DNA from: Micromonospora sp. MH99
GTDB lineage: Bacteria; Actinomycetota; Actinomycetes; Mycobacteriales; Micromonosporaceae
NCBI RefSeq assembly: GCF_021442385.1
Contig: NZ_MUZA01000005.1
Coordinates: forward strand, 110,700-174,699
Direction of reading: 5' to 3'
DNA: 64,000 nt
Translations under genes and position numbers: made by a program
In this document: positions 41,346 through 52,752 of the stretch, in pieces
Layout of the letters: each line of letters starts with the position of its first letter
Position numbering within the stretch: position 1 is the first letter of the stretch
The notes under the pieces: model-generated
Told to the model about the DNA's origin: nothing
Database searches by the model: none
Seen by the model: the letters and a program-made list of their open reading frames with translations, nothing else

Positions 41346-42371
41346 TCAGACGGTGCGTCTCACCTCGGTGAGGATGGACTCCTTGACGCGTTCGTGGTTG
41401 GGTACCGGCGCGAAGTGCCGCCTGGGCAGCAGCAGCAGCCAGGTGGCGATGTTGAACGGCCCGGTCAGCACCGGAATGCCCAGCGGGGTGAGGACCGTCG
41501 CCAGGGCCAGTTGGACGAAGAGCGTCAGCGCGATGCCGAAGAGGGTGTAGAGGGTGACCATCGCTCCGGGACGGTGCAGCACCGCGCCCACGGCGATCGC
41601 CGTCAGCACCGCGTTGAAGCCGAACAGGCCCTTGTCCAGGGAGGACGCGTCGGCGCCGAACCAGAGCGCCAGCAGGGTCGCGCCGACGGCGCCGATCACC
41701 GCGAACAGCGCCGACCAGCGGGAGTTGACCAGCAACGCGACCAGGATGATCAGACCGGTGACCCAGCTGTCGATCAGGTAGACCTGGGACACACCGCGCA
41801 GGAAGGTGGGGATCAGGTCCCAGTCGAAGCGGCCCCCGGTCAGTTGCGCCGCACCGGGGAACATGGGCTTCAGCTTGGTGAGCACGGTGAACCTGTCGAA
41901 CTGGTAGGCGGCCATCAGCAGGACCCAGGTGGTCAGCACGAACGGCATGGTGAACGCGGTCAGCCCCCAGGTCTTGAAGATCGCGTTCAGGGCCAGGGTG
42001 ACCACCGTCGTGGCGATCGCGCCGAGCACCAGGTAGAGCCACATGAGCGGTCGGTCGTCGAGGAACGTCGGGACGGCGATGCCGGTCAGGAACGGGCTGA
42101 AACCGAACAGTCCCTTGCGTAACGAGGGCTCGTCGACCCGCAGGGCGACGGCCGTGGCGGTGCCGACGACGAGACCGAGGACCGCTCCTCCGAGGATCCG
42201 CGGTTGCCCGTTCTCGAAGGCCCCCCAGGCGACCGCCACGAGGACGAGCAGGCCGGTGAGCGGGTTGTTCTGCAGGACGACCTGCGCGGGCCCGCGCAGG
42301 CAGGCGTCGACGAACCCGATGAACGGGTTGCGGTCACTCAGCCTGTCCCAGCCCTGGGTCACGCTCGTCAC
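41346..42371 (-). CDS. Urea transporter (UT family)
   Basis: The 341-residue protein has ten helices in two repeats typical of UT proteins, with FIGFVDACLRGPAQVVLQNN, PLTGLLVLVAVAWGAF and the second-half LPLGR-like region LFGFNAVLTAIAVGAVL. It should be a passive urea channel. It lies 19 bp downstream of ureD in the operon. Similar channel genes are called yut or utp in other bacteria; no symbol is given because the subgroup is unclear. Confidence 0.87.
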   Translation of the reverse strand: MTSVTQGWDRLSDRNPFIGFVDACLRGPAQVVLQNNPLTGLLVLVAVAWGAFENGQPRILGGAVLGLVVGTATAVALRVDEPSLRKGLFGFSPFLTGIAVPTFLDDRPLMWLYLVLGAIATTVVTLALNAIFKTWGLTAFTMPFVLTTWVLLMAAYQFDRFTVLTKLKPMFPGAAQLTGGRFDWDLIPTFLRGVSQVYLIDSWVTGLIILVALLVNSRWSALFAVIGAVGATLLALWFGADASSLDKGLFGFNAVLTAIAVGAVLHRPGAMVTLYTLFGIALTLFVQLALATVLTPLGIPVLTGPFNIATWLLLLPRRHFAPVPNHERVKESILTEVRRTV

Positions 42372-42390
42372 GACATTCTCCTCGGATGCG

Positions 42391-43308
42391 TCATCGCCAG
42401 CTGAACGTCGGCGGGAAGGTGCGGCCGGTCACCTCTTCACGGGCGGCCACGCAGAAGGCGCGGACCGCGGCACGAACCGGCTCGGTCTCCTGCCCGAGGA
42501 CCTTGAACATGAGGCCGGCGTCGTTCGGCAGCCGACTGACGGCGCTGGCCAGCGGCGTCTGCTCGTCCCAGACCGGCGTCGCGGTCCGTTCGAAGACGCG
42601 GGCGGCCCGCTCGGCGCTGGTGAGCAGCACGACGTTGCCGAAGATGTGGAAGCGGTCCAGGACCCCGAGCCGCGCCACCGGGAACCGGCCGGGGGCCGCC
42701 ACGAACTTCTCCACGAACAACCGCCGGCCGTCCGGACGCTCGGCCCGCAGACAGGAGGAGAAGAGGTCGTACGCGAAGAGTTCGCCGTCGCGGTAGTACT
42801 TCCGGCCGGGTTGCAGGATCTCGCCGTAGAGCATGGTGGCGCTCTCCGGGAGCCGCACCTCGGTGTCGGTGACGAACCGGCTGCCCCGGTACGGGATCGT
42901 CGGCTCCGGGAGGTATTCGAGATAGGTGTCCTCGGCCAGGGTGAACCGCTGGATCTGCGAGCCGTAGTTCGCGTCCATCTCCTGGATCTTGGTGGCGGCC
43001 TGCGTGACCAGGTGCGCCTGGCTGCCCGGCGCCAGGTCGACGTCCAGGTGCAGGCGGTCGCCCTGCAGCACACCGCCGGAGGTGGTGAGGATCATGACGC
43101 AGGGCAGCTGCGGCATCTCCTCGTCCCAGTAGAGGGCCCGCTGGACGAGCAGGGGCGACTGCCGGTAGAGGTCGTGCAGGATCGTCCGCTCGCCGCGCCG
43201 CTCGAACCCGAGACGCAGGATGCCGACCTTGCCGTTGGACGCCGCGGGCAACTGGGCCGGTTGGTCCTGGTACGGCTCCAGTTCCCGCGCGCTGTCCAGT
43301 GTGATCAT
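42391..43308 (-). CDS. ureD: Urease accessory protein UreD
   Basis: The 305-residue protein contains [40 protein letters not shown] and [15 protein letters not shown], matching UreD/UreH, which forms the scaffold with UreF and UreG on apo-urease for nickel delivery. It overlaps the ureG stop by 4 bp (ATGA). Confidence 0.92.
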   Translation of the reverse strand: MITLDSARELEPYQDQPAQLPAASNGKVGILRLGFERRGERTILHDLYRQSPLLVQRALYWDEEMPQLPCVMILTTSGGVLQGDRLHLDVDLAPGSQAHLVTQAATKIQEMDANYGSQIQRFTLAEDTYLEYLPEPTIPYRGSRFVTDTEVRLPESATMLYGEILQPGRKYYRDGELFAYDLFSSCLRAERPDGRRLFVEKFVAAPGRFPVARLGVLDRFHIFGNVVLLTSAERAARVFERTATPVWDEQTPLASAVSRLPNDAGLMFKVLGQETEPVRAAVRAFCVAAREEVTGRTFPPTFSWR

Positions 43309-43934
43309 GCTACCACTTCGGCGTCGAAGAGCGCGTTGCGACGGATCAGCGACACGAGTTCGTCGATGCCCTCGCCGGTCTTGCAGTTGGTGAACACGAC
43401 GGGCTTGCCGTTGCGCATCAGGTCCGCGTCGCGCGCCATGACGTCGAGGTCCGCCTCCACGTAGGGGGCGAGGTCGGTCTTGTTGATCACGAGGATGTCG
43501 GACTTGGAGATCCCCGGACCGTTCTTGCGCGGGATCTTGTCGCCGGCCGCCACGTCGATGACATAGATGAAGAAGTCGACAAGCGCGGGACTGAACGTCA
43601 GGGTGAGGTTGTCCCCGCCGCTCTCGATGAGCACCACGTCGCTGTCCGGGAAGCGGGACTCCATGTCCTCGACCGCGGCCAGGTTCATGCTCGGGTCCTC
43701 CCGCACTGCGGTGTGCGGGCAGGCACCGGTCTCCACCCCGAGGATCCGCTCCTCGACCAGGACCCCGGTCAGGGCGCGGCGTACGTGCTTCGCGTCCTCG
43801 GTGGTGACGACGTCGTTGGTGATCACCAGTACGCGCAGTCCGTTGTCCACGAAACGGGGCACGACAGCCTCGATGATCGCGGTCTTGCCGCTGCCCACCG
43901 GGCCGCCGACGCCGATACGACTTGCCGACTTCAT
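43305..43934 (-). CDS. ureG: Urease accessory GTPase UreG
   Basis: The 209-residue GTPase has the P-loop in [12 protein letters not shown], the metal-binding CPH motif in [14 protein letters not shown], the Walker B-like [11 protein letters not shown] and the base motif [15 protein letters not shown] hydrolysis drives nickel insertion into urease. It starts 59 bp after ureF. Confidence 0.95.
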   Translation of the reverse strand: MKSASRIGVGGPVGSGKTAIIEAVVPRFVDNGLRVLVITNDVVTTEDAKHVRRALTGVLVEERILGVETGACPHTAVREDPSMNLAAVEDMESRFPDSDVVLIESGGDNLTLTFSPALVDFFIYVIDVAAGDKIPRKNGPGISKSDILVINKTDLAPYVEADLDVMARDADLMRNGKPVVFTNCKTGEGIDELVSLIRRNALFDAEVVA

Positions 43935-43993
43935 GATGTGACCTGTCCTTCTCGAAGGCGTTTCTGGTGCGGGAGGATGCGGATGTTCGGCTC

Positions 43994-44671
43994 TCAGCTC
44001 ATGAACATCCGCACGTGGACGTGCTGGTGCGCGGCGGCCAGGACGTCGAGGTGCGGCCCGAAGGTCTGCATGTCGTCGAGGTCGGCGGTGCGCACGTCGC
44101 GGTAGTCGTCGGTGACCTTCTCGTTGACCGCGAACAGGATCGACTGCGCGTCGAGATGGTCGACCCGCATCAACCGGATGGCGGCGCTGAGCACCGTCGA
44201 GGCCGCGCCGTACTGGTGGGCGGCGAACGCGTCCTCCTCGGGCACGCCGAGGTCGGCGAAGACCACCCCGAGCGCGACCGGGTAGGTGACCGGCACGCCG
44301 CCGGCCGACTCGCTGAGGCGCTTCTTGAGCAGGGTCTCCCCGACGATCCGGGTCGCGGCTTCGGCCAGCTTGCGTCCCATGCGTACGGACATGGTCCGCA
44401 TCTCTTCGTTGATTTTGCGGAGGTAAACGGCCTCGTCGGCCCGCCGGATCCGGTCGAGGTCCCCCGCGCCGGCGGCCCGGTGACCGGCGAGCAGCGCGAC
44501 CCCGTCCCCGGTGGCGGCGAGCCGGGTGACCGTCCGGACGTAGTCCTGCAGGGTCGTCCGGTCGTGGACGACACCGTGCTCGACGGCCATCTCCAGGCCG
44601 CTGGAGAAGGAGAAGGCGCCGACCGGGAAGACCGAGTCGCCGAACTGGAGCAGCTTCAGGGTTTCGGCCAT
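43994..44671 (-). CDS. ureF: Urease accessory protein UreF
   Basis: The 225-residue all-helical protein ([31 protein letters not shown] segment; [17 protein letters not shown]) matches UreF, which regulates UreG GTPase in the maturation complex. ATG 44671 is used. A GTG three codons upstream is possible. Confidence 0.92.
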   Translation of the reverse strand: MAETLKLLQFGDSVFPVGAFSFSSGLEMAVEHGVVHDRTTLQDYVRTVTRLAATGDGVALLAGHRAAGAGDLDRIRRADEAVYLRKINEEMRTMSVRMGRKLAEAATRIVGETLLKKRLSESAGGVPVTYPVALGVVFADLGVPEEDAFAAHQYGAASTVLSAAIRLMRVDHLDAQSILFAVNEKVTDDYRDVRTADLDDMQTFGPHLDVLAAAHQHVHVRMFMS

Positions 44672-44693
44672 GGTGCGCACCGTGCGGCCCCGC

Positions 44694-45257
44694 TCAGTTG
44701 AGGTCGGCGGGGAGGTGGGAGTGCGGCGTCGAGTCGGCGCCGCCGAACAGCCGCCGCGACTCGTGCGGCGCGAGGTACGCGATGACCTCGGTGCCGGGCA
44801 CGAACTCGTGGGTGATCCCGGTGAAGGCGTGGGTGCGCATCACCGAGTCCATCACCTTGCGGTCCACCGTCAGCGGGACGTACATCTTGGTGCCCTTGAC
44901 CACGGCCGGCCAGTGCTGGTTGCCGATGGCGTGACCCAGCTCGACGGCCGAGCGGATGAGCAGCTCAGCCGACTCGCCGCGCAGCTGGTCGAGGTGGACC
45001 ACCATCACCTCGCCCAGCTGCACCCGGGCCACCACCGCCGTCGCGGTGAGGTCGTCCCAGGCCAGGACGTCGCCGTCGCGCAACCGGACCCCACGCGCGA
45101 GCGCGACCGACAACTCGGCCCCGGAGCTGGTCATCTTGCGGATGCGGCTCTTCTGGGCGTCCCACTGGTCGAGGACCAGGTCGTCGATGCGCGCTTCCTT
45201 CAGGCGGAGCGTCCAGTCCGGCTCGTTCATGTTGCCCAGCACCGTCTCGACGAGCAC
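44694..45257 (-). CDS. ureE: Urease accessory protein UreE (nickel chaperone)
   Basis: The 187-residue protein (WTLRLKEARIDDLVLDQWDA; RLRDGDVLAWDDL; RVQLGEVMVVHLDQLRGESA; GHAIGNQHWPAVV) has the UreE peptide-binding and metal-binding domains. The His of GHAIGNQHW is the conserved metal ligand. The His tail is short (PHSHLPADLN). AAAGGAG precedes GTG 45257. Confidence 0.9.
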   Translation of the reverse strand: MLVETVLGNMNEPDWTLRLKEARIDDLVLDQWDAQKSRIRKMTSSGAELSVALARGVRLRDGDVLAWDDLTATAVVARVQLGEVMVVHLDQLRGESAELLIRSAVELGHAIGNQHWPAVVKGTKMYVPLTVDRKVMDSVMRTHAFTGITHEFVPGTEVIAYLAPHESRRLFGGADSTPHSHLPADLN

Positions 45258-45319
45258 GGGCCTCTCCTTTCGGTAGGTGTGCCGGGACCAGCCACCCACG
45301 AGGCGGTCCCGGCGGGGGG

Positions 45320-47038
45320 TCAGCTAAAGAAGTAGAGCTGGCTCAGCGGCAGGTTCCGGGCCGGCGGCACCGTCGCGTGCACGCCGTCCATCTTCACGGC
45401 GAAGGTCTCCGGATCGACCTCGAGCTTGGGAAGCCGGTCGTTGCGGACCATGTCCCGCTTCGTGAGCCCTCGGGTGCGGTACACGGGCATGACCTGCCGT
45501 TGCAGGCCGAGCTGCTCGGCGATGCCGGCCTCGTGCGCGGCCCGGGACACGAAGGTCACGCAGGTCTTGGCCAGCTGGCTGCCGAACGCGGCGAACGACG
45601 GCCGGTAGTAGACCGGCTGCGGTGTCGGCAGTGACGCGTTCGGGTCACCCATGATCGACCAGGCGATCATGCCGCCCTTGAGCACGAGCTTCGGCTTGGC
45701 CCCGAAGAACGCCGGCTCCCAGAGCACGAGGTCGGCCATCTTGCCCGGCGTGACCGATCCCAGCACGTGCGAGATCCCCTGGGTGATGGCTGGGTTGATG
45801 GTCATCTTGGCGACGTACCGCAGCACCCGGAAGTTGTCGTTGGCGCTGGAGTCCTCGGCGAGCTTGCCGCGGGCGGTCTTCATCTGCCCGGCGAGCTGGA
45901 TGGTGCGCAGCCAGGTCTCGCCGACGCGCCCCATGGCCTGCGAGTCGCTCTGCATCATCGAGATGACGCCCTCGTCGAGCAGGACGTCCTCGGCCGCGAT
46001 CGTCTCGGTGCGGATCCGGCTCTCCACGAAGGCCACGTCCGAGGGGACCTGTGGGTTGAAGTTGTGACAGACCATGATCATGTCGTACAGCTCGGACTGG
46101 CTGTTGATGCCGTACGGCACCGTAGGCGTGGTCGAGCTGGGCAGCACGTTCATCTGGCCGGCGACCTTGATGACGTCCGGCGCGTGGCCTCCACCGGCGC
46201 CCTCGGTGTGGAAGGTGTGGATCGTCCGGCCCTCGAACGCGGCGATGCTGTCCTCGAGGTATCCGCTCTCGTTGAGAGTGTCGGTGTGGATGCTGACCTG
46301 CACGTCGAACTCGTCGGCGACGTCCAGGCAGGCCCGGATCACCGCCGGCGGGGCGCCCCAGTCCTCATGGATCTTGAAGCTCGGCGCACCGGCCATGATC
46401 TGTTCCACCAGCGGCGCGCGGCCGGTGCTGTTGCCCTTCGCCATCAGGCCGATGTTGATCGGGATGCTCTCGAAGGCCCGCATCATCGCCTGGATGTTCC
46501 AGGGGCCGGGGGTGATGGTGACGCCGTTGGTGCTGTCGGTCGGGCCGGTGCCACCACCCCACAGGGTGGTCACGCCGTTGCTCAGGGCGGCCTGCGCCTG
46601 CAGCGGCGTCACCAGGTGCACGTGCGTGTCGATGCCCCCGGCGGTCAGGATGAGGTGCTCGCCGGAGATGGCCTCGGTGCCCGGACCGGTCACCAGCTCG
46701 GGGGTGACCCCGTCCATGATGTTCGGGTTACCGGCCTTGCCGATGCCGGCGATCTTGCCGTCCTTGACCCCGACGTCGGCCTTCACCACGCCGAGCGTCG
46801 CGTCGAGGATGGTCACGTTGGTGATGACCAGATCCAGGCCACCCTGCGCGTTGGTGTACTGGTTGTTGACCCCCATGCCGTCGCGCAGCGTCTTGCCCCC
46901 GCCGTACATCACCTCGTCGCCGAGGACCCGCAGGTCCTTCTCGATCTCGATGTAGAGGTCGGTGTCGCCGAGCCTGATCTGGTCACCCGTCGTGGGGCCA
47001 TACATGCCGGAATACTCTTGCCGCGAAATCTGGCTCAT
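45320..47038 (-). CDS. ureC: Urease subunit alpha
   Basis: The 572-residue catalytic subunit hydrolyses urea to ammonia and carbamate. Nickel ligands are in [13 protein letters not shown]. The carbamylated Lys is in [10 protein letters not shown], and His ligands are in [10 protein letters not shown] and [13 protein letters not shown]. The flap Cys-His is in [10 protein letters not shown], where the second His of the usual CHH is Asn. The Asp ligand is in QSDSQAMGR. Length is normal. It lies between ureB and ureE. Confidence 0.97.
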   Translation of the reverse strand: MSQISRQEYSGMYGPTTGDQIRLGDTDLYIEIEKDLRVLGDEVMYGGGKTLRDGMGVNNQYTNAQGGLDLVITNVTILDATLGVVKADVGVKDGKIAGIGKAGNPNIMDGVTPELVTGPGTEAISGEHLILTAGGIDTHVHLVTPLQAQAALSNGVTTLWGGGTGPTDSTNGVTITPGPWNIQAMMRAFESIPINIGLMAKGNSTGRAPLVEQIMAGAPSFKIHEDWGAPPAVIRACLDVADEFDVQVSIHTDTLNESGYLEDSIAAFEGRTIHTFHTEGAGGGHAPDVIKVAGQMNVLPSSTTPTVPYGINSQSELYDMIMVCHNFNPQVPSDVAFVESRIRTETIAAEDVLLDEGVISMMQSDSQAMGRVGETWLRTIQLAGQMKTARGKLAEDSSANDNFRVLRYVAKMTINPAITQGISHVLGSVTPGKMADLVLWEPAFFGAKPKLVLKGGMIAWSIMGDPNASLPTPQPVYYRPSFAAFGSQLAKTCVTFVSRAAHEAGIAEQLGLQRQVMPVYRTRGLTKRDMVRNDRLPKLEVDPETFAVKMDGVHATVPPARNLPLSQLYFFS

Positions 47039-47086
47039 CGAATCATCTCTCCTGCCCGAGGCTGGCAGCCCTGCGGGATAGCGGAT

Positions 47087-47548
47087 CTACTGTTTCTTGC
47101 CCTTGGGGCTGTCCTGCTGCTCCGGGGCGAACTTGAAGCCCCGGGTCTTGGCGTTGTGGATCGCCTCGGTACGGTCCGGCCGGTAGCTGGGGGTCGACTC
47201 GCTGCCGCTCCACCCCTGCACCAGGCCGTTGAATCCGTAGACGCGCTGCTGCCCGCCGAAGGGGATGAGCTCGACAGTCTTCTTGTCGCCCGGCTCGAAG
47301 CGGATGGAGGTCGTCGCCGGGATGTTCAGTCGCCTGCCGAAGGCGGCCTCACGGTCGAAGGCGAGCATCCGGTTGGCCTCGAAGAAGTGGAAATGGGAGC
47401 CGATCTGGATCGGCCGGTCACCGGTGTTGTGGACGACGACCTCGGTGACGGGCCGCCCCGCGTTCAGCTCCAGCGGTTGATCGCTCAGCACGTAGCCCCC
47501 GATGGGTCGCACGTGCTTCGAGTTGGGGCCGGGATGTTGCGTGGCCAT
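47087..47548 (-). CDS. ureB: Urease subunit beta
   Basis: The 153-residue subunit ([60 protein letters not shown]) has a C-terminal extension of about 40 residues beyond the usual ~105, ending in a Lys/Gln-rich tail. GGAGCAGGAA upstream supports ATG 47548. It is 44 bp after ureA. Confidence 0.95.
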   Translation of the reverse strand: MATQHPGPNSKHVRPIGGYVLSDQPLELNAGRPVTEVVVHNTGDRPIQIGSHFHFFEANRMLAFDREAAFGRRLNIPATTSIRFEPGDKKTVELIPFGGQQRVYGFNGLVQGWSGSESTPSYRPDRTEAIHNAKTRGFKFAPEQQDSPKGKKQ

Positions 47549-47592
47549 TTCCTGCTCCACCTTCCTGGAGATCGCCTCTGGGCTGGCTGCGC

Positions 47593-47895
47593 CTAGCGGA
47601 TCGGTGAGTGCACGGTGACCAGGCGCGAGCCGTCGGTGAAGACCGCCTCGACCTGGATCATGGGCAGCATGTCCGGCACGCCCGGCATCACGTCGTCGGC
47701 GCTGAGGGTGCTGCGGGCGTCGTTCATGACCTCTTCGACGGTCTTGCCCTCCCGGGCCCCCTCCAGGGCCGCGGCGCAGATCACCGCCACGGCCTCGGGG
47801 TGGTTCAGCTTGATCCCCCTGGCCTTGCGGGCGTTGGCGACGATGGCCATCGAGAGGATCGTCAGCTTGTCGAATTCCCTTGGTGTCAGATGCAC
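47593..47895 (-). CDS. ureA: Urease subunit gamma
   Basis: The 100-residue subunit ([60 protein letters not shown]) is full length. GTG 47895 behind AAGGA is the family start; the frame stays open further upstream. First gene of the nitrogen operon. The 5' region 47980-48020 is A/T-rich with CCGTTTTGGACGG, an inverted repeat, and may carry the promoter. Confidence 0.95.
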   Translation of the reverse strand: MHLTPREFDKLTILSMAIVANARKARGIKLNHPEAVAVICAAALEGAREGKTVEEVMNDARSTLSADDVMPGVPDMLPMIQVEAVFTDGSRLVTVHSPIR

Positions 47896-48069
47896 GTTCT
47901 GGTCCTTCGCGACGGTCGGTCGGGAGCCGCCAGCCCGCCGAGCGGATTCGCCCCGGGGTGAGCACCAACGCTCCACCCGAATGAACTTATTTGTCCACTA
48001 AATCCGTTTTGGACGGCTTTACGGGAACCGTACGCCCGATCCCCTGCGTCGCGGGTCAGAAGCCGAGAA

Positions 48070-49527
48070 TCACGCCGTACCGGCCGACCGGTCGTCGCGA
48101 CGGTGCGGCCGCCGGGCACGCGCGTCGGTCTGCCACATCCGCTGAATCTGTTCGAGGGTCTTGCCCTTGGTCTCCGGCAGGTACCGCCAGACGAACACGA
48201 AGCCGAGCACACAGGTGCCGGCGAAGAGCGCGAACACGCCCGACCTGCCCAGGGCGTCGAGCATGCTCAGGAAGAACTGCGTGATCAGGTACTCGGTGCC
48301 CCAGTGGGTGGCGGAGGCGATCGCGACGCACCGGCCCCGGATGCGACCCGGGAAGATCTCGTTGATGACCGTCCAGGCGGTGGGCCCGATGGACATCGCG
48401 TAGAACGCCACGAACATGACCACGCCGATCAGCAGGAAGATGCCCGCGTCGGTGGGATGGTGCCCGGTCGCTCCGGCGCTCTGCGCCCCCGGGGCCATCC
48501 GGGCGAAGCTGAAGCTGACCACCACGAGCGAGACCGCCATGCCCAGGAGCCCGACCAGCAGCAGCGGCCGGCGACCGAGCCGGTCCAGGAAGGCGACCGC
48601 GACAAGCGTGAAGAGGGAGTCGACACCGCCGATCGCCCAGGTGGTCGCGGCCAGTTGCGCCTGCGGGGTGTGGAACCCGGCGGACGAGAAGATCTCATCG
48701 GCGTAGTAGATGATCCCGTTGATCCCGGTCAGTTGCTGGAACAGCGCCATGCCGACACCGAGCACCAGCGGACGCCGCCACTGTGGCGACAGCACCTCCC
48801 GCCACCCCGCCTTGCCGGCCGAGAGGCTCTCCTCGATGGCGTGCAGCCGCTGGGGCACCTTCGGCTGCGGCACTGTCGCCCGCAGGGACGCCTCCGCCCG
48901 GCGCCGGTCCCCCCGTCCGAAGTACCAGACCGCCGAGTCGGGGATGACCGTGGTGACCAGAGCGAGGGCCACGCCCAGCAGGGAGGCCGCCGCCAGCAGG
49001 TAACGCCAGGAGGTGCCGGCCTCGAACAGCTCGTCCGCCAGGTAGCCGATGAAGATGGCGAACGTGGTGGAGAACTGGTAGATCGCCAGGAGACTGCCGC
49101 GGATCCGTTCCGGCGCGGCCTCCGCCGCGTACATCGGGCCGGCGACCGAGGCCACGCCGATGCCCAGCCCCAGGATCAACCGCGCACCGAACATGACCCC
49201 GATGACCGGCGCCACCGCCTGCACGACGGTGCCCACCGCGAACGTGGCGGCGGCGACCCAGAGCGCCCCCCGCCGACCGATCCGGTCCGCCAGGTGACCG
49301 CCGAGCAACGCACCCACCAGCGCCCCGGGCGTCACCCAGCTCGCCGCCACCTCGACGGCGAAGGTGTCCGCGTGGAAGGTCTGGCGGATGTCGCGCAGCG
49401 CGCCGCTGATGATGCCCTGGTCGTAGCCGAAGAACGCGCCGGACAGCACCACTATCGACACGACAGCGACGAGGTTGCGCCTCGGCGGCAGCCCCCGGCC
49501 GCGCTTCGGGCCAGCACTGGCAGTCAC
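48070..49527 (-). CDS. MFS sugar porter
   Basis: The 485-residue protein has 12 membrane helices. Sugar-porter signatures are present: GYDQGIISGAL in helix 1, DRIGRRGALW between 2 and 3, PMYAAEAAPERIRGSL, QQLTGINGIIYYADEIF in helix 7, DRLGRRPLLLVG, and the exit motif LPETKGKTLE. It is a proton-coupled sugar or polyol importer; the substrate is not predicted. It lies 174 bp upstream of ureA on the same strand but is separated by an A/T-rich promoter-like patch, so it is probably independent. Confidence 0.9.
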   Translation of the reverse strand: MTASAGPKRGRGLPPRRNLVAVVSIVVLSGAFFGYDQGIISGALRDIRQTFHADTFAVEVAASWVTPGALVGALLGGHLADRIGRRGALWVAAATFAVGTVVQAVAPVIGVMFGARLILGLGIGVASVAGPMYAAEAAPERIRGSLLAIYQFSTTFAIFIGYLADELFEAGTSWRYLLAAASLLGVALALVTTVIPDSAVWYFGRGDRRRAEASLRATVPQPKVPQRLHAIEESLSAGKAGWREVLSPQWRRPLVLGVGMALFQQLTGINGIIYYADEIFSSAGFHTPQAQLAATTWAIGGVDSLFTLVAVAFLDRLGRRPLLLVGLLGMAVSLVVVSFSFARMAPGAQSAGATGHHPTDAGIFLLIGVVMFVAFYAMSIGPTAWTVINEIFPGRIRGRCVAIASATHWGTEYLITQFFLSMLDALGRSGVFALFAGTCVLGFVFVWRYLPETKGKTLEQIQRMWQTDARARRPHRRDDRSAGTA

Positions 49528-49663
49528 TGTCGCCCCCTCCGACGCGAGCCACCGACAGATCCCACCCGGCGAGACAGCCCGATATCATCAGGATAGGTGC
49601 GCTAAATGGCTTGCGTGCACAACGGGGGAAACGACCGGTTTCGCCGGCCCGTGGACAGGGACC

Positions 49664-49695
49664 GGCCCCCACCCCATTCGCGCGGGGTGGGGGCC
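49664..49695 (-). terminator. Strong hairpin after uppP
   Basis: GGCCCCCACCCC (49664-49675) and GGGGTGGGGGCC (49684-49695) form a 12-bp perfect stem, extendable by two pairs, with loop ATTCGCGC, 14 bp after the uppP stop. Confidence 0.7.
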
Positions 49696-49708
49696 GGGCG
49701 CGGTCAAC

Positions 49709-50545
49709 TCAGGTGGCGCTGATCGCGCCGGTCAGCAGGAGAGCGAGAACCAGGGTGCCCAGCGCCACCCGGTACAGCACGAAGACGTACAGGGTGTGGT
49801 GGGCGACGTAGCGCAGCAGCCAGGCGATGGCCGCGTAGCCGATACCGAACGCGATGACGGTGGCCACGATCGTCTGGGCCACGGTGGGCACGGACGTGCC
49901 CGGGGCGGACGGTTCGAAGACGTCCCCGAGGCTGAACACGCCGGACATCACGACCGCCGGGATGGCCAGCAGGAACGAGTAACGCGCCGCCGCCTCCCGC
50001 GTCAGGTTGAGCAGCAGGCCCGCGGTGAGCGTCCCGCCGGAGCGGGACACGCCCGGGACCAGCGCCATCGCCTGGGCGAAGCCCATCACGATGCCGTCCT
50101 TCATCCGGAAGTTCTCCAGGGTGCGGGTCTGCCGCCCCCAGTACTCCGCGAACGCCAACACGAACGCGAACACGATCAGCGTGGTCGCCACGACCCACAG
50201 GTTGCGTCCGGCGGTCTTGATCTGGTCCTTGAACACGAAACCGAACAGCCCGATCGGGATCGAGCCGACGATCACGTACCAGCCCATCCGGTAGTCGAGG
50301 CTGGAGCGCACCGACTTGTCGCGCAGCCCCACCAGCCAGGTACGGGTGATCCGCCAGATGTCCTTCGCGAAGTAGATCAGCACGGCCGCCTCGGTGCCGA
50401 GCTGGGTGACGGCGGTGAACGACGCGCCGGCGTCGCGGTCGAAGAAGATCGCCGAGGTGATCCGCAGATGCCCCGACGAGCTGACCGGCAGGAACTCGGT
50501 CAGCCCCTGGACGACGCCCAGGACGATGGCCTCGATCCAGGTCAC
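49709..50545 (-). CDS. uppP: Undecaprenyl-diphosphatase
   Basis: The 278-residue integral membrane phosphatase recycles undecaprenyl diphosphate, the lipid carrier for peptidoglycan. Active-site segments [17 protein letters not shown] and [20 protein letters not shown] are intact, and about eight helices are seen. GTG 50545 overlaps the LLM oxidoreductase stop as GTGA. Inhibition by bacitracin-type compounds acts on this step in other bacteria. Confidence 0.95.
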   Translation of the reverse strand: MTWIEAIVLGVVQGLTEFLPVSSSGHLRITSAIFFDRDAGASFTAVTQLGTEAAVLIYFAKDIWRITRTWLVGLRDKSVRSSLDYRMGWYVIVGSIPIGLFGFVFKDQIKTAGRNLWVVATTLIVFAFVLAFAEYWGRQTRTLENFRMKDGIVMGFAQAMALVPGVSRSGGTLTAGLLLNLTREAAARYSFLLAIPAVVMSGVFSLGDVFEPSAPGTSVPTVAQTIVATVIAFGIGYAAIAWLLRYVAHHTLYVFVLYRVALGTLVLALLLTGAISAT

Positions 50546-51594
50546 TCGCCGACTCCGGAAAGGTCGAGCGCCTCGGCGACCGTACGCAGGGTCTGCACGC
50601 CGGTGTCCCGGTCGGCCACGAACAGGGTCACCGACAGCGTGGTGACGCCGGAGGCGGCGTACTCCCGCATCCGCTCGGCGATGCGCTCCTTCGGGCCGAG
50701 CAGCGAGGTGCGGTCGATGAACTCCATCGGCACCGCGGCGGCCGCGTCGCGCTGCCGCTTGGCCAGGTACAGGTCCTGCACCTCGCGCGCGGCGTCGCCG
50801 TAACCCATCCGGGTGGCGAGCTGGTTGTAAAAGTTCTGCGTCCGGCTGCCCATCCCGCCGACGTAGAGCGCGGCGTACCAGCGCACCAGCTCGGCGCAGG
50901 AGGCCACGTCATCGCCGACGACGACCGGCACGGAGGGCACCACGTCGAAACCGGCCAGCTCCTTGCCGACCTTGGCCCGCCCGGCGGCCACGGCGGCGAG
51001 GTGCTCGTCGGCGAACTCCGGGGCGTAGAACACGGCGAGCCAGCCGTCGGCGATCTCGCCGGCCAACTCCAGGTTCTTCGGCCCGACAGCGGCCAGGTAG
51101 ATCGGGATGTGTTCGCGGGGTGGGTGGAAGCTCAGCCGCAGCGCCTTACCGGGACCGTCGGGCAGCGGCAGGGTGTAGTGCTCGCCGTCGTACGCCACCT
51201 CCTTGCGGGCCACGGCCAGCTTGACGATGTCGACGAACTCCCGGGTCCGGCCCAGCGGCTTGGCGAACCGCACCCCGTGCCAGCCCTCGGAGACCTGCGG
51301 GCCGGACACGCCGAGGCCCAGCCGGAACCGGCCGCCGGAGAGCGCGTCGATGGTGGCGGCCGTCATCGCGGTGGCGGCCGGCGTACGGGCGGGGATCTGC
51401 ATCACCGCCGCGCCCACGTCGATCCGCTGCGTCTGGCCGGCCATCCAGGCGAGCATGCTGGGCGAGTCGGAGCCGTAGGCTTCCGCCGCCCACACCACCG
51501 AGTAGCCGAGGCGATCCGCCTCCTGGGCCAGCGCCAGGTGGTCGGCGGGTGTGCTCCACGCTGTCTGATATCCAAGACTGAGCCCGAGTCGCAC
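50542..51594 (-). CDS. LLM class F420-dependent oxidoreductase
   Basis: The 350-residue TIM-barrel enzyme of the luciferase-like family opens [20 protein letters not shown] and contains [40 protein letters not shown] and [20 protein letters not shown]. This subgroup uses F420 in actinobacteria. GGGGGAGG precedes GTG 51594. It is coupled to uppP, an arrangement I recall as common in actinomycetes. Substrate unknown. Confidence 0.9.
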   Translation of the reverse strand: MRLGLSLGYQTAWSTPADHLALAQEADRLGYSVVWAAEAYGSDSPSMLAWMAGQTQRIDVGAAVMQIPARTPAATAMTAATIDALSGGRFRLGLGVSGPQVSEGWHGVRFAKPLGRTREFVDIVKLAVARKEVAYDGEHYTLPLPDGPGKALRLSFHPPREHIPIYLAAVGPKNLELAGEIADGWLAVFYAPEFADEHLAAVAAGRAKVGKELAGFDVVPSVPVVVGDDVASCAELVRWYAALYVGGMGSRTQNFYNQLATRMGYGDAAREVQDLYLAKRQRDAAAAVPMEFIDRTSLLGPKERIAERMREYAASGVTTLSVTLFVADRDTGVQTLRTVAEALDLSGVGE

Positions 51595-51780
51595 TGGTCC
51601 TCCCCCATCCGTGGCACAGGTCGCACCAGGTTACGCAATGCCGAAAACGGACCCTGTCACCGGCTCACCGCCATTGGTCCCCGCCCGTCGCGGTGCCCGA
51701 CGGAGGCGGAACCGGCAGAACCGGCAGAGATGACGGGAGCGAGGATATCCGTGGCGGCGGGTTCGAAATAAGGTTCACCC

Positions 51781-52752
51781 ATGCAACAGCGACCGCTCGG
51801 CCGAAGCGGGCTGGCGGTTTCGCGGCTCGCGCTCGGCACCATGACCTGGGGCCGGGACACCGACGCCGACGATGCGGCCGCCCAGCTGAAGAGTTACCTG
51901 GACGCCGGCGGCAACCTGATCGACACCGCCGACGTGTACGGCGACGGCGACGCCGAGTCGGTGATCGGGTCGCTGCTGGGCACCCTCGTTCCGCGCGACG
52001 AGTTGTTGATCGCCACCAAGGCGGGGCTGCGGCCCGGCAGCGGTCGGCGTCGTGACGGCTCCCGGAGCCACCTGCTGCGCACCCTGGAGGCGTCGCTGCG
52101 CCGGCTCGGCACGGACCACGTCGACCTGTTCCAGGTGCACGGGTACGACCCGGACACCCCGCTGGAGGAGACCCTCGCGGCGCTGGACCACGCGGTGGCC
52201 AGCGGGAAGGTCCGCTACGTGGGGGTGTCGAACTTCTCCGGCTGGCAGACCGCGCGGGCCGCCGCCTGGCAGACGGCCTGGCCGGGCCGGGCGCCGGTGG
52301 TCGCCGCCCAGGTCGAGTACTCGCTGCTGGAGCGGGGCGTGGAGCGGGAGGTGCTGCCGGCGTGCGACGCGCTGGGCCTCGGCGTGCTGCCCTGGTCGCC
52401 GCTGGGTCGGGGCGTGCTCACCGGCAAGTACCGGCACGGCCGGCCGGCCGACTCGCGGGCCGCCTCGCCGCACTTCGAGCGGTTCGTCTCCACGTACCTG
52501 GAGCCGCGCTGCTCGAGCATCGTGGAGGCGGTGGCGACAGCGGCCGGCGGCCTGGGGGTGTCGCCGCTGGAGGTGGCGCTGGCGTGGATCCGGGACCGAC
52601 CGGGGGTGACCGCGCCGATCCTCGGCGCCCGGACGGTGGGGCAGTTGCTCGGCGCGTTGCAGGTCGAGCGGATCACGCTGCCCGAGGAGATCACCACGGC
52701 GCTGGACGACGTCTCGTCGGTGCCCATCGGCTACCCCGAGCGCGACGGCTGA
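51781..52752 (+). CDS. Aldo/keto reductase
   Basis: The 323-residue NADPH-dependent enzyme has the catalytic tetrad in IDTADVYGDGDAESVIG (Asp, Tyr), LIATKAG (Lys) and FQVHGYDPD (His). KVRYVGVSNFSGWQ and the nucleotide segment TAPILGARTVGQLLGAL are present. It reduces aldehydes or ketones. It is divergent from the LLM oxidoreductase. Confidence 0.92.
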   Translation: MQQRPLGRSGLAVSRLALGTMTWGRDTDADDAAAQLKSYLDAGGNLIDTADVYGDGDAESVIGSLLGTLVPRDELLIATKAGLRPGSGRRRDGSRSHLLRTLEASLRRLGTDHVDLFQVHGYDPDTPLEETLAALDHAVASGKVRYVGVSNFSGWQTARAAAWQTAWPGRAPVVAAQVEYSLLERGVEREVLPACDALGLGVLPWSPLGRGVLTGKYRHGRPADSRAASPHFERFVSTYLEPRCSSIVEAVATAAGGLGVSPLEVALAWIRDRPGVTAPILGARTVGQLLGALQVERITLPEEITTALDDVSSVPIGYPERDG